Origin: Chlorella sorokiniana
Taxonomy: Eukaryota > Chlorophyta > Trebouxiophyceae > Chlorellales > Chlorellaceae
Length of the DNA: 64,000 bases
Reading direction: 5' to 3'
Assembly (NCBI GenBank): GCA_025917655.1
Contig: CP084613.1
Coordinates: 3,226,001-3,290,000 of the forward strand
The notes under the pieces are model-generated. The model was not told the origin of the DNA. It ran no database searches and worked only from the letters and a program-made list of their open reading frames with translations. The position numbers and the translations under genes were made by a program. Positions within the stretch are counted from its first letter, which is position 1. Each line of letters begins with the position of its first letter. Positions 45,998 to 56,400 of the stretch are shown here, piece after piece.

Positions 45998-46331
45998 GCC
46001 TGCAAATGCACACGCAGGAGATGCCCAAGGGGACATTGGGACCAAGCGACACCGGTGCCAGCTTAGCGGGCGCAGCGCCGCGGCAGTGGACACCGTCCGC
46101 AGAACAAACAGAAGCAGCAAATCTCTTCAGTGCCTGCAAACTGTGGCGGACACCCGGTGTGACTGCAGTATGACATACCGGACAGCACATTGGAGATCTG
46201 CACAAACGTCGTGCATATGAGGACCAAGCTTTTACAAAATGAATGCGAGGTGCTTGTCAATGCAACATGCGCATACATACATAAGGGATATGCAGTAACA
46301 AGGTCTGGTTGATTGATAGGTGAGCCCTCTA
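45998..46331. promoter_or_regulatory. TDP1 upstream region and fibrillin 3' UTR
   Basis: About 330 bp, more AT-rich than average near 46200-46300. It contains the fibrillin poly(A) signal and presumably the TDP1 promoter. No gene is seen. Confidence 0.35.
46232..46236 (-). terminator. Putative polyadenylation signal TGTAA (minus strand) for fibrillin
   Basis: TTACA on the plus strand (TGTAA on the coding strand) about 96 nt after the fibrillin stop codon. Confidence 0.45.
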
Positions 46332-47136
46332 TCAATCAAAGCGCCGCGGCGGCCCATCCCGCGCAACTACCAGCGTGTCGCCGCGGCTGTCTTGGGCCAC
46401 ACGAATTTCATTATCAGCATACACTGTGTCAAACCATCCCTTGCCGAAGGGGGAAGGGCGATGTCTCGATCTTGAAGTTTGAGCGTAGCTGCAGTGAACT
46501 GAAACTCAGTGCGCTGGGGCCCCGCAATGCTGATGGCTGAGCTGACGACAAAAGCGCCGCTGGGCGGGAAGGTGATCACGTTCTGCAAAGTGCCCTCCTC
46601 CACATCAATCACCTGCAGCAGGTTGAAGTGGACCTTGCCAGGGTGTGCGTCAGGCACGCATCTGCAGCACGCTGAGCATACCACCCACAGGGCACCTGGA
46701 ACACGTCGCCAGCAGTTGTGCCGCACAAGGGGGCGAGCTTGTCGATAATGAACAGAGTTTCCTTCTCCGTGGTCCACAACAATCTCCAAGTGGCGCTCAG
46801 CTGGGAACTATCAGTGGTGGCTGATCCCACGCCGAACTGCGCCAGCTCCGCTGCTGCGGCAAGGACCGCTTGCCGCCGCTCAGCATTCACACCGCGCCGG
46901 CTGCCCTCGACCGCTGTTAGCAGTCTCTCTACCGCTGCGATCTGCTCGGAGCTTTTAGATGGTTTCTGAGGCTCTTCTCTGCTAGTAGAACGCCGGAAAA
47001 AGCTGAGGAGCGCTTGGGGAGGACGGGGTGCACGGCGGCGAGGTTTCGGTGTTCTGCAAGGTGCGATAACTGAGCAATGGCGAGCTCTGACAGCACTGTG
47101 ACCCGCTGCGGGAAAATGGAGTGAAAGCTGTGCCAT
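46332..47136 (-). CDS. FBN: Plastid lipid-associated protein (fibrillin, PAP domain)
   Basis: Fibrillins bind lipids on plastoglobules and thylakoids. Two exons (47136-46696, 46612-46332) encode 240 residues. The first 35-50 residues are Arg/Ser/Ala/Pro-rich without acids (MAQLSLHFPAAGHSAVRA), as in plastid transit peptides. The PAP domain begins IAAVERLLTAVEGSRRG and continues SATWRLLWTTEKETLFIIDK, CGTTAGDVFQVIDVEEGTLQ and NVITFPPSGAFVVSSAISIA. The C-terminal part, GWFDTVYADNEIRVAQDSRG then DTLVVARDGPPRRFD, is reached only after restoring one base in the G run 46449-46453; without it the frame ends early. The DTVYxDxEIR-xxDxRGDxLVV signature is diagnostic. Confidence 0.92.
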
Positions 47137-47402
47137 GGATGTTGCAAACTATGCAACGCAACGCTCACGCGATGTTTCTGTGGTTGCAACTATGTGCAGC
47201 GACACAGACATGAACAGAGTGAGACAGGGACATGGCAGCCTCTCAGCATTCGGACTGTGCTGCCGCCCCGTGCTGCCGCCCCGTGCCCAGGCAGAACTTT
47301 GTGATGCTTGGCGCATTGCTATACAGGATCCAGTGTATGCGCTTTAGTATGACAAGATGACAAAGACGGCTATGTGGAATTTCGCCAGCTGTTCAGGGCG
47401 GC

Positions 47403-49221
47403 TCAGGCGTTGGAGGGCTGAACCGCCTTCAGCACGATCTGCACGAAAAGTAGGGGGGGGGGGGGGCGGTCCCACAGATGATGCACAGTTGGAGAGGGAA
47501 ACGTGTGAAGAATTCCCACGGATTTTTCAGGTGGCTCCCAGGCGACTGGAAGCCCACCTCTTCAGGCACGCAGTTGGCAGAGACGCGGAACGGCAGCAGC
47601 ACCGCCTCCGCAACGTCGGCGGGGTCGATGGCGCCCTGGCCGCCTGCAGGTGCCAAGGGTCAGCTCCGGGCCGTCGAAAGGCGGACATCGAATGCACTGC
47701 TGGTCTAAGCGCATACATGCGACTTGATTAGCCAGGCAACAACACGCACATATCCATGGCAGCATCTGCTCACCCTGCTTTCCAGTCTGCTCCGCCATGG
47801 CGGTCTGGCCGACATTGCCCGCTGCAATGTTCATCACCTTGATGTTCTTAGTGCGCAGGGCCTGAATGCGCAAGGATGGAAAGCTGGGCGGGTTTGGAAA
47901 CGCTGGTCAGATGAAAGGCGCACAAAGCAGTGCATGTTGTAAATGGCCTCCGCACCAGATGTCAACTGCTATGGTGTTCCCGTCTTTTCTGCCATGAACC
48001 GCCCCACCACCGCCAGACTCACCTCGTACGCGCTCTTACAGAAGCCGCGCAGGGCATACTTGGAGGCAGCGTAAGCGGCGTGCTTGGGCCCCGTATGCAC
48101 CGCCTCGACGTCACTGATGCAGATGATGACACCGGACCCCTGCCAGGCACCGAGGCTTGGTTTGGTGAGTCCAAGCTGGGCAAGGCTAGATGGCAGCACA
48201 TCGATAAGTGTTGAACGTGTGGAACAGGTTGCATCACAAGGCAGATGTTCTGGCGAACTGCAAGGAATTCCGCAACCTGCTTGCCTTGTCGACCATCTTC
48301 GGGGCCAGAGCGCGCAAGAGGCGCATGGGCGCCCCGCGTTGACCTTGAACATGCGCTCCCACTCGTCAGGGTTGCCTGTTGGGGTGGTTGCAACATCATG
48401 TGCTTGCCACCCTTGCCATGTTGCAGTGTGCTACTGAAACAAACCCCATCCCAATGAAACTTGAAACCCCTGCTGATTGCTCCTCACCCTGAAGCGGGTC
48501 ATTATCGCCGCCCACAAAGACGCCGGCGCTGTTAAAAAATAAGCATGGGCATAGTCAGGCTTCAGCTGGGGTAATTCATGCGCAACTGATGGCCAAGCAG
48601 CTCGTCACTTTGTGTTGCGCCACTGCGGCAGGGGATCAGTCGATGCACAGCCCACTGCTCAGCCCCCTCACTTCATGATGGCCACGTCGACGCCCTGCCC
48701 CGCCAGTTGGTCAGCCAGCCCCTGCACCGCCTTGGGATCTGCCAGGTCACAGGTGTGGCACTGGCAGTCGGCAGCGCCCTCGGAGCGGCACTTGTCCTGT
48801 GTCTGCAAGGGCCAGGGGTGTGCAGGGGCGAGAGCTGTTCCGCCAGCTGCAGGGTAGCGGCAGCTGCAGGGTAGGGGCGTAGCAAAGCGGCCTTCTGTTG
48901 GAGTTCCAGCCTTGGACCGCAGCCCATGCACATGCCCACCTGTGTCAGCTCATCGCCCTTCTCGCTGACCAGAATCAGCTTGGCCCCATGGCGAGCAAGG
49001 GTGCAGGCGATGGTCTCACCAACGCCGCGGCTGGCACCTGCACGGTGGGTTTTACAGTTTCAAGTGAGATTCCAGAGTGCCCATAAACTGTTCTAGCCAG
49101 TCTGCAGCCGTGCCCAGCATGAAAGAGCTCTCCAACGCCCCGCTATGACAGGCATGGAGGGCCTCCTCTACACACCGGTGATTAGCACACACTTCCCCTG
49201 AAGCAGCTTGTCGGCAGGCAT
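47403..49221 (-). CDS. Short-chain dehydrogenase/reductase
   Basis: This is an NAD(P)-dependent oxidoreductase of unknown substrate. Nine exons close at 245 codons. Exon 1 (49221-49176) reads MPADKLLQGKCVLITG and continues ASRGVGETIACTLARHGAKL, giving the TGxxxGxG cofactor motif across intron 1. CDLADPKAVQGLADQL carries the adenine-binding Asp. The catalytic YxxxK lies in AAYAASKYALRGFCKSAYE, preceded by GVIICISDVEAVHTGPKHA. The C terminus is PEEIVLKAVQPSNA. The intron after 48285 has a GC donor (AAG|GCAAGC). One base must be restored in the C run 48332-48335 to keep KVNAGAPMRLLRALAPKMVD in frame. Most similar in style to FabG/3-oxoacyl reductase-type SDRs, but I would not name a substrate. 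Confidence 0.9.
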
Positions 49222-49499
49222 GATGGTCGGCAAGAACTTGTAAGACGGAGTTCAAGTAGGGTTGGAAGACAAGGGGTTCAGGCGCTAAGCGGGTCCAAGG
49301 TCGGGATATGACACGCACGCTGTGCACAGCATGCTGCGCCTCAGCTGCCCCCAACAAAAGCTCCCGATTCCCAGCCCGAGGCGTGATCGTCCGCTTCTCG
49401 TAACCGACTCTTTAAGTATTTGAGGTTAGGTTGAAGAGTTTCAACAGCGCCGCGCACTCATAGGGCCCCGTTTATTCAGGGTTTGACGAGGCATTCATC
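49222..49499. promoter_or_regulatory. Divergent promoter region SDR / small Cys-Cys protein
   Basis: 278 bp between the SDR start (minus) and the small-protein start (plus), with a modest AT-rich stretch near 49400-49440. No motif is assigned. Confidence 0.35.
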
Positions 49500-50226
49500 A
49501 TGAGGGATGACAAGCTCTCACGAGCCGAGGAGGTGAGCTATGTGGGGCATGTTACACCTCTGAGACGGACGTCGCTGTGTAAGCAGGGTTTTCATGACGG
49601 GCACGTCGCTTGGAAGTGGCGGCGCACCTCTGCATCGACTGCACCTTCAATTCAGTTATCCGCTCTTCTCCATTCCTCTGTCGCGTGACCCCCAGGTGGC
49701 AGATCACATCCATCGCGCAGCAGAAGAACTGGTAGCGGCGGCTGAGTCCATCCCTGGCTGTGACTGCGCCGTGTTGAACCATGAGCGGGTGGCGGAAGTG
49801 GTGGCGGATCTTTGCAGGGCCGAGGTGGCAGCCCAAGCCGTGCATTGCGGCCTGCGGGAGCTGGAGCGCAAGCACGAGAGAGGGAACGTGGGGCTGGCAA
49901 CACTTGAGGTGCGTGCTGCTTGCCCTGTGACAAGCACATTGGTTGACTCCGCCCTCCTGACTTGGTCGCCAGGCTCATCTCCCATGTTCTTGTTGCCCTG
50001 CAGACACAGCCTCTGATCGATATCAAGGCCCACCCTCTGAGGCCCCGGGCTTTCGAGGAGATCCAAGGGTGAGGGGTTTAGAACCTGGCCCAGCCAGGCG
50101 TGCCCTGTTGCACGTAGGCGGCCCGTAAAGCCAGCCAGGCGAGCGGAAGGGTGACTGCCCATTGCTGTGCCGCGCAGACTGGCTGCGGAGGCAGCCAATG
50201 AGATGACTGGCGGCCAGTGCTGCTGA
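49500..50226 (+). CDS. Small helical protein ending in Cys-Cys (possible prenylation)
   Basis: Four exons (49500-49532, 49696-49908, 50004-50068, 50178-50226) give 119 residues with all phases closing and good GT-AG junctions. It begins MRDDKLSRAEEVADHIHRAA and is mostly alpha-helical and charged (VAEVVADLCRAEVAAQAVHC, GLRELERKHERGNVGLATLE). The protein ends NEMTGGQCC, so the last two residues are cysteines, as in geranylgeranylated Rab-type proteins; yet it has no GTPase motif and is far too short to be a Rab. I do not recognise the family. It might be a coiled-coil subunit of a membrane-associated complex. Two TGTAA motifs follow at 50391 and 50398. Confidence 0.7.
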
Positions 50227-50390
50227 ACTGGGCTGCTATAACCTGGAGTGGTGCTTACTACAAATAGGACAGCATCGCAGGTCTTGTTGCTGCGGTGCAC
50301 AGAGCTGTTGTACAGATGAAATGTGGCAAACTCAAATCAAATGGACCACATGCGTGGGGGGGCCGTCAGCTGGGGAAGGCGCATGTCTAG

Positions 50391-50402
50391 TGTAACTTGT
50401 AA
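50391..50402 (+). terminator. Two putative TGTAA polyadenylation signals for the Cys-Cys protein gene
   Basis: TGTAA at 50391-50395 and 50398-50402, about 165-175 bp after the stop codon. They lie about 30 bp from the end of the convergent ChlH coding sequence. Confidence 0.45.
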
Positions 50403-50433
50403 TAGTTGTATAAGTGCGTACAGCAGTGGCAGT

Positions 50434-53400
50434 TCACCGCCGCACGCCCTCCAGCTCATCGTCCAACTCTGCGTACAGCGCCTGCAGCCGCTCAAGTGTC
50501 TGAGCGTCAGCATTCCACATGCCACGCCCTGCCGCCTCCAGCATGCGTCGCAGCACGTTGCCGTACGCCTGAGGGTTGGCCTTGCTGCAAGGGTAGGAAA
50601 GCGACAGTGATGGAGGCGGGTCCCAAAATAGAGGAGTGGCAGCTTTGATGATCCAGAGGAAGGGTCAGCCTGGGTGCCATGTATTGCGGTGGAATGTGCT
50701 ACCGGCAGTGTGCAGATGCACCCTTGTATAGGGCAGCCTGCCCCGAACTGCTGTTGCAGCCCCTCCCCCACGACCGCCACTGCTGCCGCGCCTCACCGCA
50801 GCCGCGCCGCCATGTCCGGGTCTAGCGCATACGTTTGCGCCGCCTGGTCCCAGGCCCAGTCCTCCTGGAAGCCGGCAGTGGCGCCCCACCCCACCATCGC
50901 CGTCATGCGCTGGCTGATCTCAAAGGCGCCGCCGGAGCCCTGCGCCGCCATGGCCTCGGCCCACCTGCACAGCGGGGCGGCGAGGGGGTTGTGGGCGCGT
51001 CTGCCCAGGCAGCCTTGCTGTCATGCACGCCCAGACACGGCTGTCCCGTGCGTCGCTGGAAGCCGAGTTGCTTTGTTGGGTAGGCGTCTGTCCCTGGCTG
51101 TGGCATGTGTCCTCACAGCCCCGTCCGGGCCCCCTCCCCCGTCGCGTGCTATCACACACCCACACGCCCACACTGCAAAGGCCCCGCCCCCGCGCCCCCC
51201 CACACACACACACACACACACCTGGGGTTGAGCAGCTTGGAGCGGTACTCCAGGCGCAGCACATCCTCCAGCTCGCGCGGCTTCACCTCGCGGCTGAAGG
51301 CCTCAACAATGGAGCACCCCACGCGAGCGCCCGGCCGGGCAGCCTGCGTGTGGGCAGGGCAGCCGTTGCAGGGCGTGATCGGCTGCTAGCTGGGGTGGGG
51401 GTGGGGGTGCGAGCTCCAGCGCCCCAAGGCAGCATGGAGCGAGACGCGTGCTCTCCTGCACGCCTGGCTCTGGCCCCCCCCAACCACCACCTTCCCTGGC
51501 TGCCTGGCTGCCCCCCCCACCCCTCCCACCCACACCCACACACACACCTGCGCCGCGCGCCTCAGCGCCCCAGTGTTGGCATAGTACTCCTGGATGTCGG
51601 TCAGCCCGTACTCAACGCTGTCAATCTCCTGCGGCAGGGGAGGTTAAGATAGCAAGAGCAGGCAGGACTGGGAGGCGGTGGCATGCGGGTCAGTCGATCC
51701 AGGATGGCAGAGCTCAGCCTCCCGACCATGCGCCGCCGCCCGCCCGACCCCCTCCCCCTTACACACACACCTGCACCACCCGGTCGGTGGTTTTGAGCAG
51801 CTCCTGCAGCACCTCGGGCGCGCCGTGCGCGCGCGCGCCGCGCGGCCGTACGAGAAGGCGTTGCGGGAGGCCCAGGTGGCGCCCAGCTCGTCGCCGTCCT
51901 CCCAGCTGGACGCGCCCACCCGCTCGTTCACCATGGAACCGTAGTCACCTGCGTGTGTGTGTGTGGGGGGGGCAACACATGAGCGGGTTACAGTGCCATG
52001 GTTTAAGGTGTCAAGGAATGGCCCACGTGCAAGGCTGACATGTGCCCCCAGCCGCAGTGCTGCACGCAGCCGGGGCCCGCACCCGCGGGGTTGGAAAACA
52101 GGCGGGCGGCGGGGTTGGCCAGCCCTTGCGCCTTCATCGCCAGCGCATGCTTGCGCACAAAGTTGAGCTCGGGGGCTCGTCTGCCTCGGCGGCGCGCTGC
52201 AGCGTTTGCGATGAGGGGACAGAAGGGGTTGAAATCAGCTTAGCCAGCAGGTGTCTAGTTCCCCCTTCGGGCGACAGCACAAACGTGCAGGAGCGCACTG
52301 TTCATCACATGCCCGTCAGCTGCCTGGAACAGCCCCCCTTCCCACCTGGAAGCAGTCGTCCAGCAGCTCCACCACGTTCTGGAAAGAATCTCGGAAGATG
52401 CCGCTCATGTTGCACAGCACGTCAATGCGCGGCCGCCCGCCCAGCTCAGCCAGCGGCACCAGCTCGAAGCGTGCGATGCGGCCCGTGCCCTCCTTGACTG
52501 GGCGCGCCCCCACCAGGTGCAGCGCGATGGCCACTGCACAGGCGGGCAGGCAGGCGAGAAGGGGCAGGGGGAGGGTGAAGGCAGGCAGGCGGGTAGGAAG
52601 CAAAAAGAGCGGCAGCAGGGCGCTTGTGTCCATGATGCCGTTGTTCAGAAAGGCTGCTGGCAAGCCCACAGTGCCTCGCTGCAGGCGGGCCGCTGTCGTC
52701 GAAACTTCTTGCGCCCCGCACCGCCCAGCCCCCTCACCCGCCTCCCCCTTGGTTTTGATGCTGTCCAGGCCCCACAGGTTGACCGCCACAGTCTCAGGCC
52801 AGGACCCGCCGCTGGCCTGCCTGTGCGCATCCAGGATCGCCTCGGCCGCCTTGGTCCCCCGGTCCATGGCGGCCAGCGAGGGCATGCGGTACGGGTCCAG
52901 CGCGTGGATGTTGCGCCCCGTGGGCAGCACGCCTGCAGCCAAGGGGCAGCGCGTGAAGAGGGGCGGTGCGAGGGCGAGGAGGGCTGCGCTGGACCCTCGC
53001 CGGGGCCCAGGGTGCCTAGGGCCTCCGCCCGTCGTCGCTCGGTGCAGCAGGATGATGCGTAGGCGCTGCACCCCGACCTCCACAGGTGCTGTGCTCTGTG
53101 CCCGGAGGACCGCCACCCCCTTCTGACAGCGGCCCCTCCTCCCCCGCGTTGCTCAGCGGCAGGCCCGCACCTGCCCCGTCGCGCAGCAGGTCCCCCGGCT
53201 TCCGGCAGGATGTACTCGCCGTTGAGGGCGCGAGCCACGCTGCGCAGCTCCTCGCTGTTCAGCGCCAGCAGGTCGCGGATGCGCACGGCCTCAGCCAGCC
53301 GCTCGGCGTCGACCTCACGCGGCGGCGCCGCAGGGCTGCAGATGAAGTGGGGGTGGATGGATGCGGTGAAGCGGAATAGGGCAGGGGCATCAGAGCACGA

Positions 53401-56400
53401 CCAGGATGTCTCACAGCGGCGCCAGCCAGCCGCAGCAGGGTACAGGTGGTGACGGTGGGGCCAGCGCATCGCCCCGCCCTGGCACCCGGCGCACCTGCCG
53501 CCGCTGGTGGAGGCGGCTGGCTGGCGGTAGATGCGGTCCAGCCGCGCCCGCACCTCGGCGAGGCCCTCGCCAGGCGCTGCCGCCGCCACCACCTCCACCG
53601 CCTCGGGAGGGAGGTCGTCTCCAAAGTAGGCTGCCCATGGGGAGGGGAGGGAGGGGGCCAGGAAACATATCAGAGGCAAGGCTTGCTGGGGTGTTGCAAG
53701 CAAGGAGAAGAAGCGAGCCAAGCGTGGTTGTGCCGGAGCGCAGGCAGCCGGGCACAGCGTGCTCCCTCCAGCGCAGCGCCCCACCCGACAGGTACTGCGC
53801 GGCATGCTGCGGGCGCCTGCCCCAGCACGTGCAGGCCCTCGGAGAAGATGCGGTTCTCCACCACCTGCGGGAGGAGCACGGGTGGGGCCAGCACAGCAGG
53901 GTGGGCAGGGTCTCAGCAAGCTGCGATCCGAACTTGCTGGCGAGCGCGGCTTGCGGAACACGCAGCGAGGTGCGCCCCTCTAGCAGCGCGCGGGGCCCCT
54001 CCCCACCCTGCGCCGTCGCAGCAGCGGCTCACCTGCAGATACTGATAGACGCGGGATGCGTACTGCGTGAAGGCCGGGGTGTCGATGGCGTCGGCGTCCT
54101 CCGCCGCCAGCAGCCGCCGCTCCCCCGCCGCCGCCGCCGCCTCGTCAAAGGGGCAGTCCTCATGCAGGCCGGAGGAGGCCAGCAGCTCCAGGATGGGCGC
54201 CTTGAGCGCCTCGTTCGTCTCGGGCTGCTCGCGGTACTCTGCACAGGGGCAGGTGGCGGTGCATGCCCGAGATAAAGTGCTTTCCAATAGCTGGCCCAGA
54301 GAACAGTGCATGAGCCACTGCAGCCTTAAATGCTCATTGCGCAGCAGGGGCCGCCAGCGCCGCCACTGCAGAAGCAGGGCGCAGCGCCGCACCCGCCAGC
54401 AGCGCCTTGAGCTCCGCCAGCTGCTTGTACAGCCCGGCGCGGCCGTAGGGCGGCACGTTGTACGACACGACGGTGCCGTAGCCGCGCCGCTTGGCGATGA
54501 TGGACTCTGAGGGGTTGTTGGCGGCGTACAGGTACACGTTGGGCAGGTCGCCTGCGGGAGGGAGGAGAGCCGGTGTCATGGAGGCACCAAGACTGCATGC
54601 TGTGCATGCTGCCCTGACCCTGTGACCCGGTTGGCTGCTCTTCGCCAGGCAAGACGGGCGGTACGGTGCTGCCCTGACCCTGCCTTGCATGGCTGCGGGC
54701 GGCAGGATGCGCAGGGACCAGGTGCTCACCCAGCAGCACATCGGACCAGGAGAAGCCGGTGTTGCCCAGCTGCACACCAGGCAGCCACTCCACTGCGCAC
54801 GCAAGAAGGGGCGGGGAGGGGCTCCAAACATGGGGGTTTGGGGCGGAACGGCAGCATGGCGACTTAGCCTGATCAGCCTGAGGTATCTCAAAACCGCTTG
54901 CAGCCCTGAGCCCCCCTCGCTTCGCCCCACCTGTGCCGTGCATGCCAAAGTGCAGCACCGCCGACGCGTTGAAGTCCAGCTGGAGCCACTTGTAGAAGGC
55001 GGCGTACTGGGGGTGGGGGTGAGGTCGCGCTCAAACAGCAGCCGCATCGGGTCTCCCTCCAGCCCCAGCAGCGGCTGCACGCAATCCACACGTTGCCCAG
55101 CTGAAGGCCAGACACCACGCTGGAGCCGCGTGCGCTGGTGCTGCGGGGCGGGCGACAGAACGACGGCCAGCGGTGCGTGACACCAGGCGGCGCGTGGTCA
55201 CCTAAGAAAGACGCTTACAGCAGGCATCAACCCGCCACCTCTTTCTGTAAGTGCGCAGCAAAGCCAGGGCCCCACCTGATGCCCCGGTACTTGGTCAGCT
55301 CCCCACTGCGCCTCCAAGCGCGTCACCAGGATGTCGTTTTCGGGAGGAACGGGATGGGACCTGGGAAGGGGGAGGCAGGGCGTCATTGGAGCCGGCATCT
55401 TTGATGTGAATGTCTTGGCCCAAATCAACAACATGCGCTCCTTGCCTCGCCGCATTCGTCAGAACCCAAAGCTCACCCCATTCTGAGGGGCCCCACTCGC
55501 GTGGGTACGTCAGCATCTCCCGCAGTCGGGCCGGCTCCACCTCTGCCGCCACCGCTCGCGCGCCGTATGCCTCGGCGGCACCCGCCCCGCGCTTGGCAAT
55601 GCCCGCAGCCCCCTCGGAGATGGCCCGCTGGTCCTCCTGCATTGTCAGCGCAGCCACCAGTGCCTCCCGGCTCCCTCCAGGTCCTGCCCCAGCTCCCGAG
55701 GTCATAACCCTCCTGCAATCAGAACGAGGCAGGGGTGGCAAGGTGCAAAACAACAGCGAGCCTACACGAGCGCGCAGAGTCATCGTGGGAATGGAGCGGT
55801 GCACGCCTGGCCGCCGCGCTCGCGCGCCAGCCAGCGGCACGGCGTACCAACAGCCCCCCACCTGGCGCAGCGTGGCCAGCAGGCGCTCCAGCGACTTGGG
55901 CACGTTGAGCAGGGCGGCGGTGCCGGTGGCGCCCACCCCGGGCGGGAAGCCGTACAGGATCACCGCCAGCTTGCGTTCCTGCGCAGAGGGCCAGCAGAGC
56001 AGGGCTGTTGCATCGAGGCCTTGGGGCCCATGCCTGCCAACGCCGCGAGCAGCTTGCACTGTGTCCTGCACACACTGCGTACATCAGCGGCGGCACGGGG
56101 CCTTGCACCAGCCACCACCCCCAGCCAACCTCCCTCGGCGCTCACCTGCGGCGGCGTGCGGCGCAGCGCCACCCACTTGTGCAGGCGGTTGGCCAGGCGC
56201 TTGACGCGCTCCGGCACCAGGAAGATGTTGTCGCCCACCAGGCCGCCCAGGGGCACTGCAGGCGGCGCAGGCACAGGGTTTCCAGGGATTCGGTGCTGTG
56301 CAATGACGGCGGGCTGCAACCCGAGCAGACGCGAGCGGCCTTCTTCTCGTGTGTTTTACTATGACCAGGCGGGAAGGCTGGCTGCGGCTGGACTGCCACA

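Noticed and set aside
47261-47286. Short tandem tgctgccgccccg duplication between fibrillin and SDR genes
   Set aside because: Two copies of 13 bp in GC-rich intergenic DNA are too short to be informative.
52645-53961. 438-codon minus-strand single frame inside ChlH
   Set aside because: It reads through several ChlH introns; only pieces of it coincide with true exons.
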